NCBI GenBank assembly: GCA_003254885.1
Contig: QANT01001429.1
Span: 1 to 64,000, forward strand
DNA: 64,000 nucleotides
DNA from: Purshia tridentata
Taxonomy: Eukaryota; Streptophyta; Magnoliopsida; Rosales; Rosaceae
Direction of reading: 5' to 3'
In this document: positions 24,606 through 37,840 of the stretch, piece after piece
Layout: each line of letters begins with the position of its first letter
Numbering within the stretch: position 1 is the stretch's first letter
Notes under the pieces: model-generated
The model's database searches: none
Seen by the model: only the letters and a program-made list of their open reading frames with translations
What the model was told of the DNA's origin: nothing
Made by a program: the position numbers and the translations under genes

Positions 24606-24613
24606 TTTTTATA
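24606..24613 (-). promoter_or_regulatory. TATA box, P450 copy D
   Basis: TATAAAAA on the minus strand, about 60 bp upstream of the ATG at 24547, the same spacing as in copies A and C. Confidence 0.65.
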
Positions 24614-26289
24614 GACGTACCATAAGTTTATAAAAAGATAAAAGCTAGAAGTATGTGATTGAAAAACAGTGCATTTGAAAATGAACACTTGTTATCATTT
24701 CAGTTAGCATATATATATATTATAAGGACAAGAGGGTTATGAGTCGTCATGATCCAATTAAGCATTGCTCTTTCTAATTAACCATTTTAAAATCGCAGTA
24801 TTTTTATTTTGTGTAGTAGTTAGTGTGTATACATTAAAGGAATCACTTGCATTAAATTAGTAATTGCAAGAAAAAGTCTAATATGTTATCTGTCATAAGC
24901 TGACAAAAACCCTTTGCGCACACATTGCATGTGCCTATGCAGTGTACACATGTACACCACCGTCGGTATATGCTTTCATCCACATGGCCGATCAGTGTAC
25001 TGCTAGTTTTGGGAGTGGGGTCAACTAGCAGCAAGATAAATTTATCGTTCCTATCATATAGCCTGCAACTGGCGGAAAATTCAGTAGAACCAAACAACAA
25101 AGTTTTGTGATCATACATTATCATTCATCAATTGTCATGTCAATTAAAATATTTGGTATTGTTAAATTCATCTTATCATTCATTCACTTGGCTCGATCAT
25201 CAACTTTTCATAACTATCTTATATATCCCTTGTTATAAATTTGACAAACAAAAAAGTTCACAAATACTAGATTATTCATCCCGAAAACTTCACCCCATCT
25301 CATCTCATCTCTGATTTGCATGAGAATCAATGCAATTTTTAGTGTGAGAATATTGCTTCTACTTCTAGTATAAATATATAAGCTAGCTAGTTAGAGCTTA
25401 TATTCAAACTTGGAATAAGTAAACAAGGAAATAAGTAATACTATTTCAATTGATTCCTAGCTAGAATATAAAGGATCAAGGTAGGAATGAGACCTTTTTA
25501 ATTATATGTTGACACTTTCCTAAACTTCCCACTTCCTAGCCACATGGACCCATTCCACATGATCAGGTAGGGCTATTCCAGATGCTTTCATATATAAAGC
25601 CTTCCCATTTTATAAGCCAACTGGGGCAATGGCCATCCTTTTCATGGGTACGTAATTGCTTAATTCTCTTTTTGAACAATCAAATTGTATTGAATAATTA
25701 AATTAATATAATTCAACTTTATTTTATACAATATTTATCATTATCAAGTGATATGAGATCTCATATCGGATCATCACTTTAGCATTAATTTCTTTATATT
25801 TCAACGTGAAATGCGTTGATGAAAAAAATATATGGATCCACGTACCAACGCTCTTTTTTTATAAACATCACAAAGGGTTATTTAATTAATTAATTTCTCA
25901 GTGAGTAGGTAATAGACCCAACACGTTGAGCACATGCATGGTAGTCTAAGAATCACTAATTTATGAAAAACAGACTCATTCGACATTACTAATCGTGGAA
26001 TTAATAACTTAAGCCATATTCTTGTTTGGGGATTAGGATTTACTCAACTTCAATAATATGGCAAACAGAAATCTGAAAGCAAAAACAATTAACTCATCTA
26101 ACATCTTCTCAAACTCTTACTACTGTCACAATCGAAGTCATCATCAGATACGCTAAAATACTTACCCAACACCTACAATTCTGCTCATAATGCTAAGAGC
26201 ACTGAGAGCACATTTATGCAATTTCATAAGTAAAATGGTCTATGCTCTGAAATTTTATTCAGGTTTATCTTATATATGAAGACTCTCAT

Positions 26290-26466
26290 CTTTATTGTTT
26301 GAAGTTGAGATATGAAGAACATTCTCACTGAATACTTACATGAAACTTCAAGCATTTTGGTTGAGAAAAGTGTGGTCTTTATTGTTTGAAGTTGGGATAT
26401 TATGAAGAACATTCTCATTGAATACTTACATCAAACTTCATGCATTTTGATTGAGAAAAGTGTGAG
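26290..26466. repeat. tandem duplication, period about 87 bp
   Basis: Two adjacent copies start with TTTATTGTTTGAAGTTG at 26291 and 26378, and both contain GAAGAACATTCTCA and ATTTTG(G/A)TTGAGAAAAGTG. They differ at several positions and by a small insertion. Confidence 0.85.
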
Positions 26467-27180
26467 AATGTGGAGTGTTGTTCAGTACTGACAAATTATA
26501 GTTTTGTAATGGTTTATAAGAAGTTTGATCTTCATTGTCAATTAATTTTTTATTAGATCTCCAATTTCCTTCAGAAAATACTAAACTTTTTAATTAGTTT
26601 AAAAATTAACAACAGGTATAGAATAGAAATACAACTAGGTACCATTTACAGTTGCTTGGCCCACAAAGAAGTCAATAAAGCCCAAATATTACAGAGAGGT
26701 CCGTGAGCCCAAGTATTACCAAAAAAGTCCTGAAAGCCCCAAACTGTGCTCCTTTCGAAAACTGAAGCTCCATTTTAGTACCAAAGAAAACTCAAAGCTC
26801 CATTTGCTTTCTTGGATTGCAGATGTGGGTAGAACTTGTTTACGCGTCTCTATAATTTCCTCGAAGTTGCTTCGGTTCTTCTCAGAAACCACCACGTCTG
26901 TTAATACCAGTTTATATAATTACATGTTTAAATAAAAATCGGTGACAAAAATTATAAAGGAGAACCATCCTACCAAAAGCGTGAGAAAGAAGATATACCC
27001 AGACCAACAATGGAACCACCTTATAACCCATGTGCTTCTGATTCTGTACTCATCTTTTTTCTTTCATAATGTTCACAAAGAATCTCTCTCTCTATTTGGA
27101 GTAGTAATTAGGAAAGCTGTTTCATTTTGGGTCGTACATGAGTCCCTTCTTTATAATAGAGACTGCGATATCGTGGAAAA

Positions 27181-27396
27181 ATGGGAAGGGACAAAAGCGT
27201 AGACAGACCCTTGAAGCAGAAGAGACGTCCACGACGGAGACACAAAGAAAAGGAAGGCGGTGACGGCGGCCGCCGCCGCCGCAACCTCTCCGGTACGGTG
27301 GTTTTCTGCCGTGAAGACTTCCTTTTCCTTCTTCTTCTTCTTCTTCTGCTGATTTTGTTTGTTTCCTTTTTTATCTTTGGCTCCTCTGATCTTTAA
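27181..27396 (+). CDS. possible small membrane-anchored protein (71 aa), uncertain
   Basis: The frame encodes a strongly basic N-terminal half (KQKRRPRRRHKEK, then a GGDGGRRRR block) and a C-terminal hydrophobic run (FLFLLLLLLLLILFVSFFIF) near the end, the layout of a small tail-anchored protein. Part of the hydrophobic run comes from a (CTT)n microsatellite and part of the basic run from (GCC)n-like sequence, so the pattern may be chance. I know no family for it. The ATG context (AAAATGGG) is acceptable. Treat it as a candidate only. Confidence 0.22.
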   Translation: MGRDKSVDRPLKQKRRPRRRHKEKEGGDGGRRRRNLSGTVVFCREDFLFLLLLLLLLILFVSFFIFGSSDL

Positions 27397-27446
27397 TTGA
27401 CCAATAAATAGATCATGTGGGTCCCAGTGAGTTGACTTCTATCCAA

Positions 27447-28027
27447 AGGATGCACACCCCATTAGCCGTCCGATGAAGCTGACCATCACAAGATGTTTCA
27501 GATGTCAACGGTTGAGATAGGATACAAATTACATCAATTGGCATCGGATGGGTGATTAAGGATACCCACTAAATCAGATAGTCATTGATAGGATGAGTTA
27601 TTAATATTGTATTTTTATGAATGAAAAGGTGTAAAAAATTAGAATTATTGGACTTTGTTTCTTCCATTCATTAGTAAAAATTATATAATATTAGATTTTT
27701 TTAAATTTCCTTTTGATTTTAGCGCGAACTTTTGTTAAGATGCACACCCCATTAGCCGTCCGATGAAGCTGACTATCACAAGATGTTTCAGATATCAACG
27801 GTTGAGATAGGATACAAATTACATCAATTGGCATCGGATGGGTGATTAATGATACCCACTAAACCAGATAGTCATTGATGGGATGAGTTATTAATATTGT
27901 ATTTTTATGAATGAAACGGTGTAAAAAATTAGCATTATTGGACTTTTTTTCTTCCATTCATTAGTAAAAATTATATAATATTAGATTTTTTAAAATTTCC
28001 TTTTGATTTTAGCGCGAACTTTTGTTA
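27447..28027. repeat. tandem duplication of a 290-bp unit
   Basis: Two head-to-tail copies (27447-27736 and 27737-28027) begin TGCACACCCCATTAGCCGTC at 27451 and 27741 and both end GCGCGAACTTTTGTTA. They differ by only about ten substitutions and a one-base run-length change, so the duplication is recent. No coding frame and no inverted ends are seen. Confidence 0.92.
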
Positions 28028-31000
28028 TCTTTAAAGAAATGATAAAATATATTTTCTACACCAAGTATCCATGTATATGTATTGGAGACGTATGCCAATG
28101 ATTGAACAAAACAAAAAAAAGAGGTGAGAGGGAGAGACGGTCAGAGTTCAGTGGTTGAATCAAAATTGGGAATTTTGGGTGAGGCAAGCAAAAGCAACTT
28201 ATCCATTAAACAAAGAGAGACAGTTGAATTGAATTCAATAGGAATGAGACTTGAATGGCGGGACTTGGAACTGAAAACATATCCTAAAATTGAGAAAAAC
28301 TAACCTATATTATATCTCTCCCTAAAATTTGTAAAATTTGTAAATGTCAGTCATGCTATTGGATTGATCTAAAGTTGTGATCAATTTGGGTACTTTGTGC
28401 GATGTGATCACTTTATAATTGTTCAATCTTTGATCTTGGGCCATTAGCAGATTTGTTTTGGGCATCATTAGCATTTGAACCATGACCCAACAATACTAGG
28501 CCTAGTGAGTCACGGACTGAAGAATAACCCAAGCCCATTTATTTAGAGTAAAATGCAATCTTTGTTACTCTGTATAGATAAGATAAGATGCAAAGCAGAT
28601 GATGAACATAACATAATAAAGAAGTACCAATGCCTTTGTTGTTGGATGAGAGAGAGAGAGAGAGAGCAGAAGCAGGGCATCTCTGCATGTGCAACTCACA
28701 AGCAGCCAAAAGGAAACAGGAAGAGAACTTTCTGATTTTTTCACACTCTTTTATAACACACTTCTTCTCTCTCCTTTCTTTTCTTCATTCACACACACCC
28801 TTTGAGAAGGCACTCCTACAGAGGGATATGATTATGTTTTCTTTAGAATAATCACACCTTGGAATGCACACTCCTCTAAACACATCATCCCATGAATATT
28901 TTTATCTCTTCTTTTTCCCCATAGAATCTTTCTTTTTCATCACCAGTCAACCAACAATGGATCCAGATGTATATATATTGTGCCACTGTTGCTTGAATTT
29001 GGAGTGAACAATTCAGAACTTGGCCTTTTGTTTTTTATTTTTTTATTTTTTTGACTGCTAAATAGTGGAAATTATATATATTCCTGCTATACCCAACTGC
29101 CAAATTTGAGCAAGGAATTTCATCCAATTTGAAGTAATGGATAAGGGTCTTAAAAACACATTGGAAAAATATTATAAGATTGGCATAAGATTTTGCAATC
29201 TAAACTGCAATTGGAATTTTCTATCCTGTAAAGGAAATAGTTCCCATTATGTAACCCATGGGTCCAGCATAATGTTGGCTGGTAAGTAGAAAAGGTGCAT
29301 TAAATAATTGAGACATGCATATATGATATATGTGATAGTGGGGGCTCAGAGTAGTGCTAGGTGCTTCCACTATTTGCCACTTCAAAAAGCTCATACATAG
29401 GTATGTAGGACATACAATTTGTTGGCACTTTCATTCATATAATGGTAGCCTCTGTTTAGGTAAAGTCCCACTTGCAAGTAGAGACATATTGGCATCTTTT
29501 ATTCTGTAGACCCTCTCCAACACCCCCCCACCCCCCAAATATATTCATGATCTTCCTCAACCATGTTGAGGAGGTGACATCCAAATTAGGCTACCAAAAG
29601 AAACCCTATAAAATTAAGTAGTGGGGAAAAAGTTGTAGCTAACCACACATGGTGTTTGTGAAATGTGTGTTTGAGTTGTTTCACAAAGAGAAGAAGGTGC
29701 GGGATGTACCTCTCAATCTCATCCAATATTGGTCTCTACCTTTTCAACACTTTGTATCAACAGAGTTGGAGTGGGGGTTTGGGGCGCCCACATTCCCATT
29801 CAAGCAATTCATCAAACAGAGGTGGGCTTAGGTGAAATAAGTAATCGCCTTGGACCCGAAAATGTTGAGGCCTCAAATTCTATAGATTCCTTATGAACTT
29901 ATATATGTATTCGTTAAGTTCAAATAATGTACATAAGGAGTAGCAAACCTCTTTAGTGGAGGTGATGGAGGTGCCTCACCAGTGGTTTCTGCTGGCATTG
30001 ATCTGCTGATGTGAGAAACCAAATGGAAGTTATGGATAAGCAGAACAGGCCCACTTCACAGCTTCACTTCCATGGGGATATTGGAACATAGGCTCTGTAG
30101 ATCTCCCATTTGGGGATATATGGCTTCTGCCAATTCCACTGAGCTATCAGCTAAGCAGTGTGCTTCATAGCTTTTGATCCAACTTGAACACAATACCCCA
30201 TCACCCAAGCTATGTACTGATTATGTTTTTATATGCTAATATTATTATCATTATTATGAATAAAGTGTTTTGTTTACATTGATTATCAACACTAGAGAAA
30301 TTTAGAAAGTGAATTAAGTCATCAAAGGCCTTGGCCTAAATTATCAAAAAGAAAAAAGGCCATAGCTTTTTGATGGGCTCCAGGTTTTGGTGATCATTTC
30401 ATAACTTCTTAATCATCTTCTTTGTTTTCATAAACAATTTTCATCAGAAAATGAAAAAACTGGTAGGACATTTAACTGCATTTTTTATTTCAAGGAAGGC
30501 CCATTATATTAATTTGATGTAATGTATTTCAATGAAAATTGGTTAGGAGTATGCATTAATTTTCATAAAAAGACAACTTGATTAGATTGAATTCATGAAT
30601 TCAGAAGGTGTCGGAGCATAAAGAAAAAGAAAAAGAGGATTAGATGAAGGGCATAAACCGCGTGGATATTATGATATTTGCAACAACAAAAAATAATAAG
30701 ATAAGAAGAAAAAGCACTATGACAGTGAGCGTGCGGATTTTTTGCACTTTTCAGAATTTAATTTCAGATATTTATGTATGTTTTTTGTTTTTGTTTTTTG
30801 GTCTGATATATTATGTATGGGATGACGGGAATAAAGAGAGAGCATTGGCTCGATTGGCGCCACCATCTACGGTTTTGTGTGGTGGGCTCATTCATCTCTG
30901 ATCGTGTCACTAACAATAATAGGCATGTACTCACAGACACAGCCCACTTCATAATTCATATCTCATGCTCCAAAATAATTGACCCTCTTTGTTGTGGGTT

Positions 31001-31490
31001 TTTTTGCCATACTTGCACATATAGTCACTGTGGCAGTACGCGCCGCCTCTATTTTTGACATTTTGGAATAGGCGTTGGCGATTTGGCATTCTATAAAAAG
31101 TCACTCCCCCCACTCGAAACTTTAAATTAGGTTGCTTTCAATGTTCTTTTTGTAGTTATTAGTTAGTAAACAGTAATTTTGACAATATAATTATCTTTAT
31201 CATGTTTTGAATAAACTTTTCTCTAATTGAGATATTAATGTGGCATTACAAACATGATAAAACGAAGGATTAGGATATTGAGATATGAGTTTGACCAAAA
31301 AAAAATATATTAAGATGTGAGATCTCTTCTTCTTTCATAATTATAGTGCTATGTCAATATCTTTATTATAGGAAAGTATATTTGTTTTTGAATAAATTGT
31401 TGTTTGATAATAATTGATACATCATATATGTAGAGAACATATATTCATTATAAATATATAAAATTAAAAATTAAAAAATGGGTACTTTAC

Positions 31491-31943
31491 TAAGAGCATC
31501 TTCAAAAGACTCTAACAAAATCACTCTTCTAATTCACATTTGATGACCTATGTGGCAATTCGAAGAGTGATATTTGCTACTTGAATTTTTTACTCTTCAA
31601 AAGACTTTTCTAATTTTAAATTTTTGTACCTATTCTATGCACTAATTATTTGTATTTTTTTTATTCACTAATTTTTGTATTTGTTCTACACACTATTTAT
31701 TTTTAAAATTTAATTTATTCAATTGAAAATTTATTATTTGAGAAAAGAGAATGAAAATTGTATGGGAATTATAAACCAATTAATATTTAAACAGAGGAGA
31801 GAGGGTCTTAGATTTGAATAGAGATAAATTGAATTGTCAATTCAAGATTCATTTTGAAGGGTCTCTTGGAGCCCAAAATACTCTTCTCTCTCTTCAAAAA
31901 ATGAAGAATTTTTTATTTGAAAAGCTTTTTAGAGATGCTCTAA
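31491..31943. mobile_element. Tourist-like (PIF/Harbinger) MITE with TAA target duplication
   Basis: The element occupies 31494-31940 (447 bp) and is flanked by TAA on both sides (31491-31493, 31941-31943). The terminal inverted repeats start GAGCATCT and extend imperfectly (GAGCATCTTCAAAAGAC against GAGCATCTCTAAAAAGC). Size, TWA-type target duplication, A/T richness and lack of coding capacity all fit a Tourist-like MITE. Confidence 0.85.
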
Positions 31944-34311
31944 GAAAACTAAAATGTAAACAAATTTTAACTCATAGTTCACTCAGTTCAAAATTTATCT
32001 CATATGACAAAATTAATGTGGAGTGCTCACAAGAATTTAACAATTATTACTGAATTTTCGAGAACTGATGAAGCATACATATGCAACCTAAAATTTTCAT
32101 ATGCTATGTAAAACTTTCATATGCAACTTAATTAAAGCTTGCATCTACAACCGAAAGGTGAGCGTATGGTAGGCTTTTAAAAAGTTCATACGCATACGCC
32201 AACAAAATGAGCAGTTAAAAACTTTTGCATGTTTGGTCTATGACAAGAATATATTAATTAAAAATTGGTCCACTAAAGCTGGGGTAGAAGCTAGCTAGCG
32301 CGTGAGGGAAGGTTGAAAATTGAAGTAGAAAGCAGGCCCAAGCGCCAGGTGTTAGAAAGAGAGAGGAGTTGAGGCAGTTTTTGCAGTTGTACACAAACCA
32401 ATGCCCTCAAACTGTGATTCCCAGTCAAATGAAGAAGGTGAGAGATGGGCCGAAAATGTAGCCGTTACCTTTCGCACTTGATAAATAGCGTGGACTGCGT
32501 GCTCTGCTCTCTCATCTCCTTGGCATCCACAGATGGAGTTTTAAAAACGACAAAAAGGTACCTTATACTTTGCATGAATTGTTGACTACTAGCTCCATTT
32601 TGCTCTTGACAATCGTGCCATTTTTCTTTCTCTCCTGTTTACCGTTTTATTAGGCACCGTAACGCAGTGACTCATTCAAAGATAAATGGTGTACTCTGCA
32701 ATAAGCAATCTAAATATCAGTCTCATTTGTTTAAGAATTTTAAGACCTTGCTCTCACTCCCAACATCTATATCACTTATTTTATTGATATTCAGATCAAA
32801 AGAACATGTTAAATCAACAATGGCATTAGACTAGCATAGGTCAACAACAATACAAAAATAAACATTAGATCAGGTTTCATAAACATGCATGTTCATACAA
32901 CTCATATTTTGCAATAATTGCATGAAAACTTTGAAAAACAATGTTAAACGGATTGACGTACAATATTTGGCCTCAAATTGTTTATGTTATGTTAATTAAT
33001 AATATAGCAGCTGATTTCGTGGTAGCTAGGGTTCTAAGTTGTGTTCATAAATTGCGACATATCACCGCCCTTTACTCAATAATGTATGGCATGTGTTGAT
33101 TTAGAAACTGAACTCAAATGCATATATATAATGCATATATGTAACTTGTGTACTTTTGTATATATTTCTAATTGTTGGCTATTAAACAAAAATGGTAAAG
33201 AGGGGTACGTGGTCAGTCTCTGTTGCCCTTGCATACGGATAGTTGAGAGAGTTAAGTACACTTGTACTTGGACAAGCCTTACCTCAAATCAAGCTAATAC
33301 ATTTTTGGAGTCATATGCCTTGTTTGGTAGCTAGTAAAATAATACAATACTCATTAAATTTGTTTACCAAATTCGTGTTTATATACATGTCTGGATGAAT
33401 AAGTTTTAATGATTATAAGCGTAACGATAGATTTTATTTATAACTTAAAAGAAGATTCATGTATGTCAATACTCGAACAAAGACATATATATTCAAATAC
33501 ATAATGATAGAATTCATTTATAATAAGAACATTCATATATGTTATTTAACCAAAATTACATATTGAGATAGGCAACATAGAATTAATTTATAATACAAAG
33601 ATTTATGCATGTATGTCATGCCGACACTGGGTTCAACTCACATTCAGATGCATAACCATATAATTCGTTTATAGTATGAATGTGTATGAGTTACGTACAT
33701 ATATATATATATAGTTACAAGTTTGGCATTATAGGGTGAAGAGGCCAAACGATTTAGTACTAAGCTGTTTGGGATGAGGAAGATCCAATGAAGAAAAATA
33801 ATTAACTTTGGCGGTGCTTCAATGCTGGACCCTTCAAATGACGTGTCTCCAGCTGTTAATGTCTCCATGTGTGTGATGAAGACAAACAACCTTTGTAGCT
33901 AAAACGCCATTTATCTTCAGCAAAAACAATTAATTCATGCATTCACGCACCAAATTAACCAAAAACAAATATAAACGCGTATACATAGATGGGCACAGAA
34001 AAATGAACCCCAAAGACTAGCGCATGCATACCCGTGAATGCATCAAAATAATTGCATTTCATTATAGCATTTAAAAATGTAAAGTGGAATAATTAATTAC
34101 TCCATTCTTTCTTTTTCACAGTCTTTGTATCTCTCTTCATTTTTCTTAGGAACCAAGCACAGACTGAAATGAATATTCTCTTACAACGGTTTATTACTAT
34201 AAATAATTAGTTGCATGCAGCTGGGTTTCACCTCCTGCTTATAAATTAAAAGAAGATGGCATTGGAGTAATAAAAGCAAAATGAATGTCGCATTCGATAC
34301 CCAAACTTGCT

Positions 34312-34319
34312 TATAAACC
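34312..34319 (+). promoter_or_regulatory. TATA box, SBT1.8-like gene
   Basis: TATAAACC in a TGCTTATAAACCC context about 160 bp upstream of the ATG, followed by a pyrimidine-rich leader (CTCTCTCTTCTTCTT), which is typical of plant genes. Confidence 0.55.
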
Positions 34320-34473
34320 CGACATCAGTCTCTCTCTTCTTCTTACCCTCTAATCCCTTTCTGACCGTCTCAGCGACTGGACTGTCTCACTCTCTCTCCT
34401 CTCACATTTTCATATTCCTTCTTCCTATACGCACTACCCACTAAATCTACGAAGCTAATTAAGCTTCACAGCT

Positions 34474-36863
34474 ATGGCCTCCGAGGCCCACTTCTGGTTA
34501 GTAGCTCTGCTTGTTATTCTACCATGCCTCTCAGTCAAGGCCAAGCAGACCTACATAGTCCAGATGAACCACCATTCCAAGCCTGACTCATTCGCTACCC
34601 ACCATGACTGGTACTCTGCCCACCTCCAATCTCTCTCCTCCACCTCCGATTCGCTCCTCTACACCTACACTACAGCCTACCACGGCTTCGCGGCTTCCTT
34701 GGACGCCGAGCAAGCCGAAGCTCTCCGCCAGTCGGACTCGGTTCTCGGCGTCTACGAAGAAACCGTTTACGATCTCCACACCACTCGGACCCCCGAGTTT
34801 CTGGGTTTAGAGACCCAGACCGGGCTCTGGGCCGGACACTCCGACCAGGACCTGAACCAGGCTTCTAATGACGTCATTGTCGGGGTTTTAGATACTGGGG
34901 TCTGGCCCGAGTCCAAGAGCTTCGACGACACCGGAATGCCCGAGATCTCGAGCCGGTGGCGCGGCCAGTGCGAATCGGGTCCCGATTTCAGCCCTTCTCT
35001 CTGCAACAAGAAGCTCATCGGGGCCCGAAGCTTTTCGAAGGGGTACCACATGGCCTCCGGCGGAGGCTTCGTGAGGAAGCCGAGGGAGGCCGAGTCGCCA
35101 CGCGACCGCGACGGCCATGGGACCCACACCTCCAGCACTGCCGCCGGGTCCCACGTGGCCAACGCCAGCCTGCTCGGTTACGCCAGCGGGACGGCTCGTG
35201 GAATGGCGCCTCGCGCTCGGGTCGCTGCGTACAAGGTCTGTTGGAGCACTGGCTGTTTCGGGTCGGATATTATCGCGGGTATGGATCGGGCCATTTTGGA
35301 TGGAGTGGACGTGCTGTCGCTGTCTTTGGGCGGTGGGTCCGCGCCGTACTACCGTGATACGATTGCGATTGGAGCGTTCACTGCGATGCAGAGGGGCATT
35401 TTCGTCTCTTGCTCGGCCGGAAACAGTGGACCCAGTAGGGCCTCATTGGCCAACACGGCCCCATGGATCATGACGGTTGGAGCCGGGACCTTGGACCGGG
35501 ATTTCCCGGCTTTCGCCTTGCTCGGTAACAAAAAACGGTTCACTGGGGTGTCACTCTATAGTGGTACAGGAATGGGGTCCAAACCGGTCGGGTTGGTTTA
35601 CAACAAGGGGTCCAACAGTTCCAGCAATCTCTGCTTACCCGGTTCGCTTAACCCGGAGTTGGTACGTGGGAAAGTGGTGGTTTGCGATCGAGGGATCAAC
35701 GCACGTGTGGAGAAAGGTGGTGTTGTACGTGCCGCGGGTGGGGTCGGGATGATTCTCGCCAACACAGCCGCCAGCGGTGAGGAATTGGTTGCTGACAGTC
35801 ACTTGTTACCGGCTGTGGCGGTTGGGAGGAAAGTGGGTGACGTTATAAGAGAATACGCGCAGAGAGATCAAAATCCAACGGCTGTGATTAGCTTTGGCGG
35901 GACGGTGCTAAATGTGAGGCCATCTCCAGTTGTGGCGGCGTTTAGTTCTCGCGGACCCAATCTGGTGACTGCCCAGATCTTGAAACCCGATGTGATTGGA
36001 CCTGGGGTTAACATCTTAGCTGCATGGTCAGAGGCTGTTGGGCCCACTGGGCTTGACGAGGACACCAGGAAGAGCCAGTTCAACATCATGTCAGGTATAG
36101 CCGTTGGCTAGATTCTTGAACGTTGATTGATCATTGATGATGATGTTAACGAATGGGGAATTGACTTTCTTATCCTTGTTTTGTGGTTGTAAATGTAGGT
36201 ACATCAATGTCCTGCCCACACATTAGTGGGCTTGCAGCATTGCTGAAAGCGGCCCATCCAGATTGGAGCCCAAGTGCAGTGAAGTCTGCACTCATGACCA
36301 CAGCCTACACACATGACAACACCAAGTCCCCTCTCCGTGACGCTGCAGGAGGTGCATTGTCCAATCCCTTGGCTCATGGCTCCGGCCATGTCGACCCCCT
36401 GAAGGCGATCTCACCGGGTCTCGTATACGACATATCGGCTGATGACTACATTGCATTTTTGTGCTCCTTGGACTACACCACTGAACATGTGCAAGCCATT
36501 GTCAAGCGTCCTAACGTTACATGCTCAAGGAAATATTCTGACCCTGGGCAACTCAACTACCCGTCCTTCTCGGTTGTGTTCGGGAACAAGAGGGTTGTGC
36601 GATACAGTCGTGAAGTGACCAATGTGGGGGCTGCCGGCTCTGTATACAGAGTGGCTGTGAGTGGACCGCCAATGGTGAAGATCACGGTGAATCCCAGTAG
36701 GCTTGTGTTTACAAATGTAGGGGACAAGAAGAGGTTCACAGTCACCTTTGTGGCTAGTAGGGGTGCAGGGAGTGGAGCAAGGTCAGAATTTGGTTCAATT
36801 GTGTGGGCAAACCCACAACACCAAGTTAAGAGCCCAGTTGCTTTTGCATGGACACAGTTGTGA
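34474..36863 (+). CDS. SBT1.8: subtilisin-like serine protease, SBT1.8 type
   Basis: Two exons (34474-36094 and 36199-36863) encode 761 aa. Order: signal peptide (1-23), inhibitor I9 prodomain (~25-102, [12 protein letters not shown]), S8 catalytic domain with Asp140 ([10 protein letters not shown]), His215 (RDGHGTHT), oxyanion Asn317 (SAGNSGP) and Ser543 (GTSMSCPH), a PA domain inserted between His and Ser (~residues 350-470), and a C-terminal fibronectin-III-like domain. The only intron falls just before the TSMSCPH motif that holds the catalytic Ser. It is a secreted, apoplastic subtilase. Sequence and its place next to RIPK and LURP-one genes fit Arabidopsis SBT1.8 (At2g05920). The coding region is notably GC-rich compared with its neighbours, which creates long spurious open frames on the opposite strand. 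The substrate is unknown. Confidence 0.95.
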
Positions 36864-37840
36864 GATTATTGGGTGTTTCTTGTGTAATTGGGTGTTGCTT
36901 GTTCACTTGGGCTTTTTTCTGTTGTTGGGCCCTCAGCCAGTTTGGCCTAACAAGAAGCAATGAAGCGCACAGATAAATTGGAGATTAACCAAGAGAGCTT
37001 GTTATTTGGTCATTGCCTTTAAGAAGGCAGTTCAAAGGGGTGGGGTGGTAAGTTGGTGGTGGAGTTTATTATTATAAAGGAAGTGCAAATTCCTTAAGTA
37101 GAAAACTAATGTAATAGAATGAATGACATACCATGTTTATAGGTGTGCCTTTTATCACATACCTAGTTTAATTACATAGTGGATAATGCTTTTCATGTAA
37201 GGTTTAATTGCACCATTTCCTGGACCACTACAATAGACCAATACCTAAGTAGTTTTATTTGGAACTTGAAGCCCAAGCCCAAAAATGGATTAAAGACGGG
37301 AATGGTTTGTGCAGCTGTGCTAGACTGCTTGTCACCTATTCTGAACTGTTTATAGAGAGAACCATTTCCCTTCTAAATAGATTGGCTATTCCATAAAAAA
37401 CCATTGAAGCTGTAGACATTCAATAATCTTTGGACCCAACTCGATCACAGGAATGAATTACTGAGATGACTGTATTATTTAGTCAGTGTACTTGAATGAA
37501 CCCAAAAAGTTTGATCTGCAGATTATGCATCGTATATCATCATACTTTAGCTAGCCTTCAAAATTGCATTCAACAACCATGTAAGTGGTTTTTAGTGGCT
37601 TTTCAAGCTTGTTTCAGAATCACTTATGAGCAACAGTTGCAGATGATAAACCACCAACATGAAAGTCACTCACAAATGTAAACTTCCTCGTCAAGGAACC
37701 AACAACTCAGAGGCCAGTACTTAAAATTTACTTCATAACTCACATAATTTTTTGAAACCCTCAATATTTGTAAAATGTAGACTAGTTGAAATGAAAAACC
37801 ATGTTGAAGAACAGAGATTCCATAAAAGATAGCACGAGTA
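36864..37840. other. convergent 3' region between SBT1.8-like and G-gamma genes
   Basis: This 0.98 kb holds the 3' untranslated regions of the two convergent genes and spacer. No further gene or repeat is recognised. Confidence 0.55.

Larger units (their letters stand above)
24614..34311. other. 9.7 kb gene-poor region
   Basis: I support no protein gene here except a doubtful small frame at 27181-27396. It carries two local tandem duplications (26290-26466 and 27447-28027), a MITE (31494-31940) and microsatellites ((CTT)n near 27327-27350, (GA)n near 28650-28666). Other short frames (for example 26942, 28553, 30644, 31814) have no recognisable domain or codon pattern. Partial look-alikes to plant microRNAs were examined and rejected. 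The last 200 bp hold the SBT1.8 promoter. Confidence 0.5.

Noticed and set aside
28660-28700. miR164-like word (AGAAGCAGGGCA) at 28668-28679
   Set aside because: Only 12 bases match, the flanking bases differ, and no complementary arm for a precursor hairpin is visible within 200 bases.
30840-30865. miR171-like TTGGCTCGATTGGCGCC
   Set aside because: Too many mismatches to the mature sequence and no opposite arm.
34767-35357. Several long open frames on both strands inside the subtilase gene
   Set aside because: They are by-products of the GC-rich S8 coding region and have no family signature; the subtilase frame contains all catalytic motifs.
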